DNA of 64,000 nt from Pseudochelatococcus sp050946405 (lineage in GTDB: Bacteria; Pseudomonadota; Alphaproteobacteria; Rhizobiales; Beijerinckiaceae): NCBI RefSeq assembly GCF_050946405.1, contig NZ_JBMNUS010000002.1:434001-498000 (forward strand), written 5' to 3'. Within the stretch, counting starts at the first letter, position 1, and every line of letters starts with the position of its first letter. Positions 33,765 through 42,652 of this stretch are shown here, piece after piece. The position numbers and the translations under genes were made by a program. Below the pieces are notes generated by a model, which ran no database searches, had not been told where the DNA came from, and saw only the letters and a list, made by a program, of their open reading frames with translations.

Positions 33765-34214
33765 CGCTGCGTCGGCGCCCTCCGCGTGCTGCCACAGGCC
33801 CTTTTCCTTCAGGGCGTCCGCAACCTCGCGGGGCATGTAGTTCTCGTCATGCTTCGCCAGCACGCTGTCGGCGGCGAAACTGCCGTCGGGCGCGAGCACG
33901 CCCTCCGTGACGACGCCCTGCCCCTCGCGGAACAGGTCGGGCAGCAGCCCTGTGTAGCGCACCGCGATGTCGCCCGCGCCGTCGGTGACGACGAAATGCA
34001 CCGTCTGCCCGCCGGGCCGCGCCACCGACCCTTCCTTGACGAGGCCGCCGAGCCGCAGGCGCGTGCCGGGCGGGATGTTCATGGCGGCGATATCCGCCGG
34101 CGAGCGGAAAAAGACGATGGTGTCGCGCATGGCGAACAGCACGAGCCCCAGCGCCGTGCCAAGCACGGCGAGCCCGCCTGCGATCAGCGTCAACCGGCGC
34201 TGCTTTCTCGTCAT
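33750..34214 (-). CDS. ccmE: haem chaperone CcmE
   Basis: The 154-residue periplasmic haem carrier is anchored by an N-terminal membrane segment (8-28), followed by the OB-fold. The covalent haem site HDENYMP is at 122-128, with His122 as attachment site and Tyr126 as axial ligand. GGAAGG precedes the ATG. It receives haem from CcmABCD, encoded elsewhere, and passes it to CcmF/H encoded next. The final codons are part of a 16-bp tandem duplication that also runs past the stop. Confidence 0.96.
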   Translation of the reverse strand: MTRKQRRLTLIAGGLAVLGTALGLVLFAMRDTIVFFRSPADIAAMNIPPGTRLRLGGLVKEGSVARPGGQTVHFVVTDGAGDIAVRYTGLLPDLFREGQGVVTEGVLAPDGSFAADSVLAKHDENYMPREVADALKEKGLWQHAEGADAAPVTQ

Positions 34215-34253
34215 CGCTCACCTTCCGTCATGCGTTCCCCTCGCCTGTCTTCC

Positions 34254-35396
34254 TCATCGCCCGCTTTCCCCCGCCGGCGCGGCCGGATTGCCCGCGCCGA
34301 TATGGAGGTCGTCGGCCAGCGCATCGAGGCGGCGCAATGCCGCACCGTCACCCGCCAGTTGCCTGCGCGCGGCGGCCAGCGCCGCCGCCGCCTCGGTCTT
34401 GTCGCCGAGGACTGCGTAAGATCGGATCAAACGCAACCAATCGTCAAGTCCGGCGTCGCCGCTTGCCGCGCGGGCGGCGAGTTGCGCGACCATGCCGCGA
34501 ATGGCCTGCATGCGCTCCTCGGGCGCGAGAGCGGCGATCGCTCTTCCCGTCTCGCTTCGGGAAGGGTCGCCGAGCGTCGCCAGCCGATTCTCGACCGCCG
34601 GCCGCCACGGCGCATCGGCCGGCGCGCCGGCGAGCAGCGCGCGCAGGCGCGCCGCAGCGGCTTCCATATCGCCATCCTGCTCGGCGGCGACCGCCAGATG
34701 GAAGGCCGCGCTCGGATTGCCGGGATCGGCGGCAAGCGCCTTCTCGAAGGCGGCCCGCGCCTCGGCCGAGACGACGCCGTCACCCGCCATGACCAGCGCC
34801 TCCCCCAGCCCCGCGAAACGCGCGGCGGAAGCCCCGTTCAGCCGCAGCGCCTCGCCGAACGCGCGCGCGGCGTCGTCGAAGCGCCCGGCGCGAAGGTAGA
34901 TCGGGGCGAGCACCTCCCAGCCGCGTCCGTCATCGGGCTGGCGGGCGAGATGCCCCTCCACGCGCGCCACCGCCTCGTTGAGATCGAGCGTGCGCGGATC
35001 GCCCGCGCCGAGGCGCGCGGCGAGCGGCGCGCCGGCGAGATCCGGCTGCCCCAGCGCGCCGTAAAGCGTCAGCGCCGCCAGCGGGATGACGGAGATCACG
35101 ATGGCCGACGCCGCGCGCCGGCGCCGCAGGGCGGGCTCGCCCTTCTGGTCGCCTTCGTCAGCCTGCCCGGCCGTGGCCCGCAGCAGTCGCCGCCCGGCCT
35201 CCGCGCGCGCCGCCTCTCCTTCGGACGCCGGCAGCAAGCCGCGCGCCATCTCGCGGTCTATTTCGGCGATCTGCTGGCGAAAGAACGCCTTGTCATCGAC
35301 GCCGCCGGCGACGGCCTGCCGGCGTCGCGACAGCGGCCACAGCGCAAGCAGCACGGCCGCGCCGGTCATGATGGCGAATATGAACCAGATCGTCAT
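34254..35396 (-). CDS. ccmI: cytochrome c maturation TPR protein CcmI
   Basis: This 380-residue protein holds apocytochrome c for the haem ligation complex. It has an N-terminal membrane helix (about 3-20), a cytoplasmic linker containing FFRQQIAEIDREMARGLL (the CcmI N-terminal domain), a second membrane segment around 95-115, then periplasmic TPR repeats including GRGWEVLAPIYLRAGRFDDA and NPSAAFHLAVAAEQDGDMEA. It is the first gene of the ccmIEFH group; ccmE follows after about 39 bases. Confidence 0.9.
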   Translation of the reverse strand: MTIWFIFAIMTGAAVLLALWPLSRRRQAVAGGVDDKAFFRQQIAEIDREMARGLLPASEGEAARAEAGRRLLRATAGQADEGDQKGEPALRRRRAASAIVISVIPLAALTLYGALGQPDLAGAPLAARLGAGDPRTLDLNEAVARVEGHLARQPDDGRGWEVLAPIYLRAGRFDDAARAFGEALRLNGASAARFAGLGEALVMAGDGVVSAEARAAFEKALAADPGNPSAAFHLAVAAEQDGDMEAAAARLRALLAGAPADAPWRPAVENRLATLGDPSRSETGRAIAALAPEERMQAIRGMVAQLAARAASGDAGLDDWLRLIRSYAVLGDKTEAAAALAAARRQLAGDGAALRRLDALADDLHIGAGNPAAPAGESGR

Positions 35397-35461
35397 GGGC
35401 TTTCATACCATCGTCGGCCGCTCGCAACTGAGGCGTGCTCGGGCGGCATTTGGTCACGGGG

Positions 35462-38400
35462 TCAGGGAGCGGCCGCATCGGGCGTCATGTCGAAAGGGGT
35501 TGCGGGCCTTGTCTGCGCGTCGTCGGTCGCCGCCGGCGCGGACTCGCGAAGAATCCGCTCCAGTCGCTCGCGTTCCTGCTGTTCCTGTCTTTCACGTTCC
35601 TGCCTCTCGCGCGCCTGTTGCTCGCGTTCTTGCCGGGCCTGCCGCGCCCGTTCGACGCGCTCGCGCGCTTCCGCCTCCATCCGCTCGATGCGGTCGAGTT
35701 CCCGCGTCAACCCGATGGCGGCGAGCGCATTGGCCGTGCTGCCGGCGTCGATGTCCCGCTTCAGCGCGCCGGGGGGGCCGCGCCAGCTTACGCCGGCCTG
35801 TGGCGGCGAGCCGGTCCAGCCTCTGGGCGCCGCCGTCGCCGCGAGGCTGGCGCGCGCGTCGAGCGTCAGGGTGGCAAGGTCGAACGTGCCGTTGATTCCC
35901 GCCCTCGCCTGCGCCGATTCGAGCGCCAGCGGCCCGAAGCGCACCGCGCCGCCGGCAACCGTGAGGGGTATCGTCAGCGCCTTCACCGGCCATGCGGCCC
36001 TGTCGAGTTCAGCGCCCAGACGATCGGTCATGCGCGCGATGTCGATATCGATGGCGGCGTCGCCCGCTCCCAGCCATTCCGGCATGAGGCGCGCGAGAGC
36101 GGCGGGATCGAGGCGCGGCAGGGCGGTGTCGGCGACCCTGAACTCGCCGCCGCCGGCCAGATTGACGACAAGGCCGGCCGGGCTTTCGGCCGCGGCTCCC
36201 ACCTCGATGCGCCCGGTCAGGCGGCCGGCGAGCGCCTCGCCCGTCAGATGGGCGATATCCGCGCCCTCGATCTCGATGCCGGCGCGAAAGCTGGCCAGCG
36301 AGCCGAAGCGCCGCAGCAGGATGTCCGCCCGCGCCGCGCCGCCGCCCGGCAGAGTGCCGGCCACTTTCTGAAGGCCGACGGTATCGGGCGCGAGATCGAG
36401 CAGCAGGGAAACGTCGGCGAGCGTCAGCGTGGGCGAGACGGCGAGCGCGCCCGCCCGCAGCCGGAGCTTGCCGGCAAGGCCCGGCCCCGCGGCGACGAAC
36501 CGCTCCGAAGACCACAGACGCCCCCGCGCCGGGCGAACCTGCGGCCCGAAGGACAGCGCCAGGAGATCCGTCAGCGACAGCCGGTCGAGCGTCAGTTGCC
36601 CCGAAACCTCGTCACCCGCGAGCGCGAGCGCGCCCGCGACGTTTTCCCCCGCGATTTGACCCTGAAGGTTTTCGAGGCGCAGTTCGTCCGCATTCCAGAC
36701 GGCGTTTCCCGCCACCGTCACCGGCGAGCGACCCGTGAGGGCGGGCACGGAATGGCCGGCGAGGGCGGCGAGCGCGCCCGCATCCGGGCTTTCCAGCGTC
36801 AGCCGGCCGGCAAGCGTGGCCCTGCCCTGCGCGCTCTGCCAGGTGCCGGCGAGCCGCGCGCGGCTCTCCGCCAGTTCGAGCGCCGCTTCCCCGTGCAGCC
36901 GCTCGAACGTGTTGCCGCGCGCGGAAAGCGTGAGCACGGCCCTTTCCTTCGGCGATTTCGCGCCGGCGTCGCCGGCGGTCAGTCCGGCCTGCGCCAGCAG
37001 CGCCCGCGCGTCCTGCGTCGTGAGGGTGGCGGCGATCACCGCGCGGTCGTTGGCCTCGCCGGCCGGATCGCTGGTGACGTGCGCGTCGATGTCCGCCGCG
37101 CCGGCGCGGCCCCTGACCACCGCCACCAGCGGCCGCCCCGCGCCCGGCCGCGCGATGGTGGCCTCAAGCGCCAGAGGTCTCGCGAAAGCCGCCGCGCGGG
37201 AGAGCACGCCGCCCCATGCCTGCGGCACGAAGCCGCGCGCGATTTCCAGAAGCCCCTCCGGCTCGCGCGCCTTCAGGCTGGCCACCACGCGGCCGCCGTC
37301 ATCATCGAGGTGGCCGGAGGCGGCGAAGGCCGCGCCGCCGGCATCGCTGATCTCGAACTGCCGGATGCTGATGCCGGCCGACGCCGCCGTGAATTTCGCG
37401 CTCAGACGCCTGTCCGGCACGGCTTCGTCATCGCCGAGACGCAGGCCCGTCGCCTCGATGGCGACGCCGAGATCGGTGCCGGCCTGCACGAGCGCGGCCG
37501 GATCGAAGGACGGCAGGGCCGACAGGTCGAGGCCGGAGACGGCGAGGCGGGTTTCGATGCGCCCGCGCAACGCGCCCTGCGGGCGCGTCCGGCGCAAGGA
37601 GCCGGCGACCGTCGTGCGCTCGCTCGCCAGCCTGAAATCGTGCAGCATCAGGTCGTCGGCGGAAGCGACGACCTGCCCTTCAAAGGTGAAACCCGGCCAT
37701 TGCCGCAACGCTTCCGCAACGCGCGCCGGCGCGCCGAGTTCCGCGAGCGCGCCGGCAAGCCGCGTCGCGTCGCCGCCTTCCAGCCGGACGCGCCCCGAGA
37801 ATGCCGGCCGGTCGTCCCACGTCGCCGCGCCTTCCGCCTCCAGCGCGCCGCCGCCCGGCAGCGCCAGCGCCACACGGGGCAGCCCGAGCCGCAGGCCGTT
37901 TTCCGCCCGCTCCACACGCAGGTCGAGCGATGCCGGCCCGGCCTCGACGCCGGACAACGCCACGCTGCCCGTCGACAGGGAGAGATCGACCGGCATGTCC
38001 GCGAAACCGCCGGCAATGAAGCGGGCGCGCAGCGCTTCCAGCGCGGCTTCAGACGCGCTTGCGCCAGCCGCATCCCGCGTCAGCGGCGACAGGTCGATGC
38101 GCCGGCCCTCCAGCGCCAGCCGCAGCCGCGGCGCTTCGCCCGCGAGCAGCGGCGCGGCATCGACATGGCCCTCGCCGCCCAGCGTCAGCGCGCCGGTTCC
38201 CTCGCCCGCCCGCACCGCGACGTCCCGGCCCTCGATGCGCCAGCCGTCGCTGCTGATCGTGGCGTTGACGGCGAGGCTGACGGGTTCCGGCGCGTCGCCG
38301 TTCGCAAATTCCGGGAGCGGCACCGTGGCCGCGAAACGCCCCGACAGGGAGGGCGCGGCGGCAAGCAGCACCTGGCCGTCGAACTCGGCGCGCGCCTGCC

Positions 38401-39031
38401 CGCCCGTCCCTGCCCGCAGCTTCAGGCGCAAGCGGCCATCGGCCTCGAACGCGCCGGTCGCCAGATGCACGGGAACGCCGCCGAGCGCGCCCTCCACGCG
38501 CCACGGGCCGGCCAGCGTCGTCGCCTGCGCCTCGAAGTCGAGCGGGCCGATATCCAGCGGGCCGCTCTTCGTCATGGCGTCGCCGGTCAGCCGGACGATG
38601 CCGCGCTCGACGACGAGCCGCTCGATGCCCGCCCCGCCGAACTTGAGCAGCGGCGCTTCCGGCGCGGCGGGCAGGTGGAACGCGCCCGATTCATCGACGC
38701 GCACGGCGATCACCGGCCGCACGAGCTGCGCCTCGCTTACCCTGATCCGCCCGCCGAGCAGCGGCGGCGCCTCCAGCGAGACGTTGAGCGCATCGGCGGT
38801 CAGGAGCGGGGCGCCGCCGCCAACGGCGACGCGCTCCAGCGCGAGGCGGGGCACGGGCAGGAGCCGCACCGTGATCGCGCCTTCCGTGCGCACCGGCACG
38901 CCGAACGCCCGGCCGAGCGCCGTCTCGACCTCGCCGCGCCACGCCTGCCAGTCGACTGCATAGGGCACCGCCAGCGCGGCGCAGAGCACGGCGACCACCA
39001 GAACGGCGACGATGGTAAAAAGATCGCGCAC
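35462..39031 (-). CDS. AsmA-family giant envelope protein
   Basis: The 1189-residue protein has one N-terminal membrane segment (about 4-25) followed by a long beta-rich region of the AsmA/COG2982 family. Such proteins form bridge-like channels between inner and outer membranes; E. coli members such as YhdP and TamB move phospholipids or influence outer-membrane assembly. It starts with GTG. After the AsmA_2-type C-terminal domain a very charged Arg/Glu/Gln stretch (about 1120-1165) looks like a coiled coil or disordered linker, ending in a Pro/Ala/Thr tail. No neighbour is clearly linked to its function. Which AsmA subgroup it belongs to is uncertain. Confidence 0.88.
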   Translation of the reverse strand: MRDLFTIVAVLVVAVLCAALAVPYAVDWQAWRGEVETALGRAFGVPVRTEGAITVRLLPVPRLALERVAVGGGAPLLTADALNVSLEAPPLLGGRIRVSEAQLVRPVIAVRVDESGAFHLPAAPEAPLLKFGGAGIERLVVERGIVRLTGDAMTKSGPLDIGPLDFEAQATTLAGPWRVEGALGGVPVHLATGAFEADGRLRLKLRAGTGGQARAEFDGQVLLAAAPSLSGRFAATVPLPEFANGDAPEPVSLAVNATISSDGWRIEGRDVAVRAGEGTGALTLGGEGHVDAAPLLAGEAPRLRLALEGRRIDLSPLTRDAAGASASEAALEALRARFIAGGFADMPVDLSLSTGSVALSGVEAGPASLDLRVERAENGLRLGLPRVALALPGGGALEAEGAATWDDRPAFSGRVRLEGGDATRLAGALAELGAPARVAEALRQWPGFTFEGQVVASADDLMLHDFRLASERTTVAGSLRRTRPQGALRGRIETRLAVSGLDLSALPSFDPAALVQAGTDLGVAIEATGLRLGDDEAVPDRRLSAKFTAASAGISIRQFEISDAGGAAFAASGHLDDDGGRVVASLKAREPEGLLEIARGFVPQAWGGVLSRAAAFARPLALEATIARPGAGRPLVAVVRGRAGAADIDAHVTSDPAGEANDRAVIAATLTTQDARALLAQAGLTAGDAGAKSPKERAVLTLSARGNTFERLHGEAALELAESRARLAGTWQSAQGRATLAGRLTLESPDAGALAALAGHSVPALTGRSPVTVAGNAVWNADELRLENLQGQIAGENVAGALALAGDEVSGQLTLDRLSLTDLLALSFGPQVRPARGRLWSSERFVAAGPGLAGKLRLRAGALAVSPTLTLADVSLLLDLAPDTVGLQKVAGTLPGGGAARADILLRRFGSLASFRAGIEIEGADIAHLTGEALAGRLTGRIEVGAAAESPAGLVVNLAGGGEFRVADTALPRLDPAALARLMPEWLGAGDAAIDIDIARMTDRLGAELDRAAWPVKALTIPLTVAGGAVRFGPLALESAQARAGINGTFDLATLTLDARASLAATAAPRGWTGSPPQAGVSWRGPPGALKRDIDAGSTANALAAIGLTRELDRIERMEAEARERVERARQARQEREQQARERQERERQEQQERERLERILRESAPAATDDAQTRPATPFDMTPDAAAP

Positions 39032-39235
39032 TCACCCGACCCACGATCGGCGACGCCCGTCATGTCTTCAGGCGCAGCCAGCCACTACTGTCCGATATGT
39101 CATAACGGCTCGACATGCCGCAAGCGCGCGCCCGCGATTCGCGCGCCGTCAAACCCCACGGCTATTTCCTTATATAATAGCATAATCCGTTCAGGGTTTG
39201 TTGAGATTCGAATCGTTCCACGCTGGCGGCCGCAG

Positions 39236-40018
39236 TCAGCCGGGCAGTTGCGTCACTTCCGGCAGATGGCGCGTGAGACGGCGTTCGAGCCACAGCCAGA
39301 TGCGGCGGGTGATCTCGACGAGCGCCAGGTAAAGCACGGCCGCATAGATGTAGACGGTGAAGTCGTAGGTGCGCGAATAGGCGTAGCGCGCCTCGCCCAT
39401 CAGGTCGAAGATGGTGACGAGCGCGGCGAGCGCGCTGGCCTTGATCATCAACACGACCTCGTTGCCGAGCGGGCGCAGCGCCACGATCATTGCCTGCGGC
39501 AGCACGACGAGCCGCATCGCCCGCCAGCGTCCGATGCCCAGCGCCCGCGCCGCCTCCCATTGTCCCGCCGGCACCGATGCGATGGCGCCGCGAAAGATTT
39601 CCGCCTGATAGGCGGCCGTGTTGAGCGTGTAGGTGAGCAGCACGCAATACCACGCCTCGCGGAAAATCCACCAGACGCCGAGCGTCTCCAGCGTGCCGCG
39701 GAATTGCAGCCCGCCGTAATAGACGAGGAAAAGCTGCACCAGCAGCGGCGTGCCGCGCAGCGAGTTGCTGAAGGCGCGGAACGGCGCGCGCAGCCACCGG
39801 TTGCGGGACAGCAGCGCGAAGGACGAGGCAAGCCCGAGCACGGCCCCGATCGTGCAGGTGATCAGCACGATTTTCAGCGTGATGCCGAGCCCGGAGACGA
39901 TGCGCCCGCCGTAACGCTCCCACAGTTCGGGGTCGCCGAGCGGCGTGAACAGCAGACCCAGCGCCTGCGTGAGCGCCGTATGCAGCCAGCCGGTGACGGC
40001 GGAAACGATCCCGCTCAT
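39236..40018 (-). CDS. polar amino-acid ABC transporter permease (HisM type)
   Basis: This 260-residue permease has about five membrane helices and a BPD_transp_1 domain of the His/Glu/Gln/Arg opine family. The EAA-like cytoplasmic loop reads EAARALGIGRWRAMRLVVLPQ, cut short here only at its end. The frame is open far upstream, but ATG 40018 overlaps the preceding permease stop by four bases and begins the conserved region. It is the second permease of an operon with a HisQ-type permease and a substrate-binding protein. No ATPase gene follows, so an ATPase must be shared or encoded elsewhere. Confidence 0.93.
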   Translation of the reverse strand: MSGIVSAVTGWLHTALTQALGLLFTPLGDPELWERYGGRIVSGLGITLKIVLITCTIGAVLGLASSFALLSRNRWLRAPFRAFSNSLRGTPLLVQLFLVYYGGLQFRGTLETLGVWWIFREAWYCVLLTYTLNTAAYQAEIFRGAIASVPAGQWEAARALGIGRWRAMRLVVLPQAMIVALRPLGNEVVLMIKASALAALVTIFDLMGEARYAYSRTYDFTVYIYAAVLYLALVEITRRIWLWLERRLTRHLPEVTQLPG

Positions 40019-40737
40019 GCCCGCCCCTCCCGCCGGCGCGTCTCGCGCCGTTCGAGATGCGCGAAAAACTCGCCGGACACGGCCGCGATCAGCAGGTAGA
40101 GCACGAAGGCGACGATGTAGAACAGGAAATATTGCTTGGTCGCGCCGGCGGCGACCTGCGTCGCGCGCATCAGTTCCGTCAGCGAGATGACCGAGACGAG
40201 CGAGGTATCCTTCAGCAGCACCATCCACAGATTGCCGATGCCGGGCAGCGCCACGCGCAGCAACTGCGGAAAGATGACGAGGCGCAGCGCCAGGCGTCGC
40301 GGCAGGCCGAGAGCCGCCGCGGCCGCGTATTGCCCTTGCGGAATCGCGGCGAAGGCGGCAAGCCACACTTCGCTCGCATAGGAGGCGCAGACGACGCCGA
40401 GCGCGACCACGCCCGCCAGAAACGCCGGAATTTCAATGACGACGCCCGGCCAAAGCGCGCCGAGCACCTGCCGCAACGCGATCTGCGCGCCGTAAAAGAC
40501 GAGGAACAGCGTCAGCAGTTCCGGCAGGCCCTTGAATACCCATGTAAATACTTGTGCCGCGCCGCGCGCCACCCGTCCGCCCGAGCGTTGCGCCAGCGCC
40601 AGCGCCAGCCCGAGCCCGATGCCGAGGGGAAAGGTGACGACGGCGAGCGCGACGGTGAGCAGCGCCCCCTTCAGGAGCTCGTCGCCCCATCCCCCTTCTC
40701 CGAACGATAACAGACTCAGCAGTTCAGAGGTCGGCAT
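40015..40737 (-). CDS. polar amino-acid ABC transporter permease (HisQ type)
   Basis: This 240-residue integral membrane protein has the His/Glu/Gln/Arg permease fold and the cytoplasmic loop AAAALGLPRRLALRLVIFPQ. Motifs include QVFTWVFKGLPELLTLFLVF near the second helix, typical of HisQ/ArtQ. ATG 40737 is chosen over a GTG 33 bases upstream because it begins the conserved part. Its stop overlaps the start of the HisM-type permease by four bases, showing translational coupling. The binding-protein gene lies 225 bases upstream. Confidence 0.93.
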   Translation of the reverse strand: MPTSELLSLLSFGEGGWGDELLKGALLTVALAVVTFPLGIGLGLALALAQRSGGRVARGAAQVFTWVFKGLPELLTLFLVFYGAQIALRQVLGALWPGVVIEIPAFLAGVVALGVVCASYASEVWLAAFAAIPQGQYAAAAALGLPRRLALRLVIFPQLLRVALPGIGNLWMVLLKDTSLVSVISLTELMRATQVAAGATKQYFLFYIVAFVLYLLIAAVSGEFFAHLERRETRRREGRA

Positions 40738-40879
40738 ACGTGCGCCCCTGCATCCGCCGCCGCGCATCACACATCATGGGATCATCGATTGTCCGGGCCG
40801 CGCGATATTCAGGCGGCTTGAGATTCGTCAGCCGCTGTCAAACCGTAAATCGGCCCGTATGTCCAGCGGACAGGCCCGG

Positions 40880-40962
40880 ATTCACTGACAATCCCCGCGG
40901 AAAACGGCGGGAGCGGGACAGCCCGCCCGCTTCCGCCCGCCGCGGGGCGCTGCCGGAGGCCG
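40880..40962 (-). other. GC-rich hairpins between binding-protein and permease genes
   Basis: After the stop of the binding-protein gene, minus-strand sequence contains GC-rich inverted repeats (for example AGCGGG with CCCGCT inside GGCGGG with CCCGCC, then GTTTTCC). Such stem-loops in ABC operons often protect the upstream binding-protein message or partly end transcription, which would explain excess binding protein over permeases. The function is inferred. Confidence 0.35.
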
Positions 40963-41748
40963 TCAGTCCAGCTTGTAATCGAAGTATTTTGCGGCGATGG
41001 TCGCGAAGGTGCCGTCGGCGTGCACGGCGTCGATCGCCTTGTCGAGCAGCGCCTTCAACTCGCCGTCTTCCTGACGCAGGGCGGCGCCGATGCCCTCGCC
41101 GTGATATTCCGGCACGTTGTCGAGATCGGCCAGCAGCTTGCAGCACGCCTGCCCCTCGCTGCTGCGCAGGAAGTCCATGATGGTCGGCTTGTCCGCCATC
41201 GTGACGTCGATGCGCCCGCCCGCAAGGTCGGTGTTGGCCTCGTCCTGCTTGGGATAGAGGCGGATGTCGGCATCCTTGTAGATGCCCTCCGCGTAGTTCG
41301 TGTGGATGGTCGACGACTGCACGCCGAGCGTCTTGCCCTTCAGGCTCTCCGGCGAGGCGTCCTTGAGCGGCGAATCCTTCGGCACCGCCACGCTGGGGCG
41401 CAGCACGAGGTAGGGCTTGGTGAAGGCGACCCGCTTCTTGCGCTCGTCAGTGATCGATACGGAAGCGAACACGGCGTCATAACGGCCGGCGAGCAGCGCC
41501 GGCAGGATGCCGTCCCAATCCTGCGCCTGGAACGTGCAGGTGACGCCGGCCTTCTCGCAGATGGCGCGCGTGAGATCGATCTCGAACCCGACCAACTGGC
41601 CGGACGAATCGGTGTAATTGAAGGGCGGATAGGCGCCCTCGGAAGCGATGCGGACGGTTTTCCATTCCTTGGCCGTTGCCGGAAAGGCAAACGCGGCGGC
41701 AAGAAGTGCGGAAGTAGCGATGGAAGCTGCGGCGGTAAGACGGCGCAT
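40963..41748 (-). CDS. periplasmic polar amino-acid binding protein
   Basis: The precursor of about 261 residues has a signal peptide (1-26, ATA/KEW cleavage) followed by an SBP_bac_3 domain: RIASEGAYPPFNYTDSSGQL, VGFEIDLTRAICEK, the hinge block YDAVFASVSITDERKKRVAFT cut here within 20 residues of its core, and TLGVQSSTIH. It resembles lysine/arginine/ornithine- and histidine-binding proteins; the exact ligand is unknown. ATG 41748 with AGAGGGA ahead is preferred over ATG 41799, which would add 17 residues before the signal peptide. First gene of the transporter operon. Confidence 0.92.
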   Translation of the reverse strand: MRRLTAAASIATSALLAAAFAFPATAKEWKTVRIASEGAYPPFNYTDSSGQLVGFEIDLTRAICEKAGVTCTFQAQDWDGILPALLAGRYDAVFASVSITDERKKRVAFTKPYLVLRPSVAVPKDSPLKDASPESLKGKTLGVQSSTIHTNYAEGIYKDADIRLYPKQDEANTDLAGGRIDVTMADKPTIMDFLRSSEGQACCKLLADLDNVPEYHGEGIGAALRQEDGELKALLDKAIDAVHADGTFATIAAKYFDYKLD

Positions 41749-41962
41749 CGGCGGTTTCCCTCTGTTGATCTGGCGCGCGATCGAAAGCTTCTTCGCCATT
41801 GCCCCGCGAAGGGCGGCGGAATCGGAAAATACCGGAAACCGGGCGCGGCTTACAATATGTCGGGTGCGTCATATTCCGGCAGAGCAAAATATTCTCTGCG
41901 CAGATGCGCAACCGGAGATCACGGGTTTCCCCGCCCCCCGGTCGCGGTGTTGCATGGCGGCG

Positions 41963-42649
41963 TCAGGCGGCCGCGCGGGCTTCTTCGAGCGAGCGCTGGG
42001 ACAGCACCATTTCCGGCACGACATCCGGCACATGCAGCTTGGCCGTCGTGTTCTCGATGATGGTGTCGACCACGATGCCGGGCGCCCGTTCGCGCAGGAC
42101 GAGGCCGTTGTCGGTGGGCTCGATCACGGCGAGTTCGGTCACGATCAGCGTCACGCGGCGCAGCGAGGTCAGCGGCAAAGTGCACTTGGGCACGATCTTC
42201 GGACGGCCGCGCGCGGTGTGCTGCATGGCCACGATGACGCGGCGCGCGCCGGTCACGAGGTCCATGGCGCCGCCCATGCCCGGCACCATCTTGCCCGGCA
42301 CGACCCAGTTGGCGAGCTGGCCGTTCTCGTCCACCTCAAGGCCGCCGAGCACCGTCGCGTCGACATGGCCGCCGCGGATGAGGCCGAACGACACCGCGCT
42401 GTCGATGGTGGCCGCGCCCGGAAGCGCCGAGACGAAGCCGCCGCCGGCGTCCGTCAGGTCCTCGTCTTCCATGCCTTCCGGCGGGCGGGCGCCCATGCCG
42501 ATGATGCCGTTTTCAGACTGGAAGAAGACGGAATGTTCCGTCGGCACGAAACGCGAAACGCCGGTGGGCAGGCCGATGCCGAGGTTGACGAGCGTGCCGG
42601 GGTTGAGTTCGCGCGCCACGCGGCGCTGGATGATTTCCAAGGCGTCCAT
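41963..42649 (-). CDS. CoA-transferase subunit B (3-oxoacid/acetoacetate type)
   Basis: The 228-residue beta subunit carries the catalytic Glu in the SENGIIGMG motif near residues 43-51, with the N-terminal LNPGTLVNLGIGLPTGV block. The complex moves CoA between succinyl- or acetyl-CoA and an acetoacetate- or adipate-like acid (AtoA, ScoB or PcaJ in different organisms). It starts three bases after the alpha subunit, and together they make the enzyme. The donor and acceptor cannot be told; no pca or ato neighbours are present. Confidence 0.92.
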   Translation of the reverse strand: MDALEIIQRRVARELNPGTLVNLGIGLPTGVSRFVPTEHSVFFQSENGIIGMGARPPEGMEDEDLTDAGGGFVSALPGAATIDSAVSFGLIRGGHVDATVLGGLEVDENGQLANWVVPGKMVPGMGGAMDLVTGARRVIVAMQHTARGRPKIVPKCTLPLTSLRRVTLIVTELAVIEPTDNGLVLRERAPGIVVDTIIENTTAKLHVPDVVPEMVLSQRSLEEARAAA

Positions 42650-42652
42650 GGA

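Noticed and set aside
31446..36371. 1641-codon open frame on the plus strand opposite the ccm genes and AsmA gene
   Set aside because: It is antisense to well-identified genes. GC-rich DNA with G/C at third positions leaves long stop-free antisense frames; its protein is Arg/Ala/Gly-rich without any family motif.
35435..40099. 1554-codon open frame opposite the AsmA gene
   Set aside because: Same explanation: composition-driven shadow of a real gene, low-complexity Arg/Ala/Gly product.
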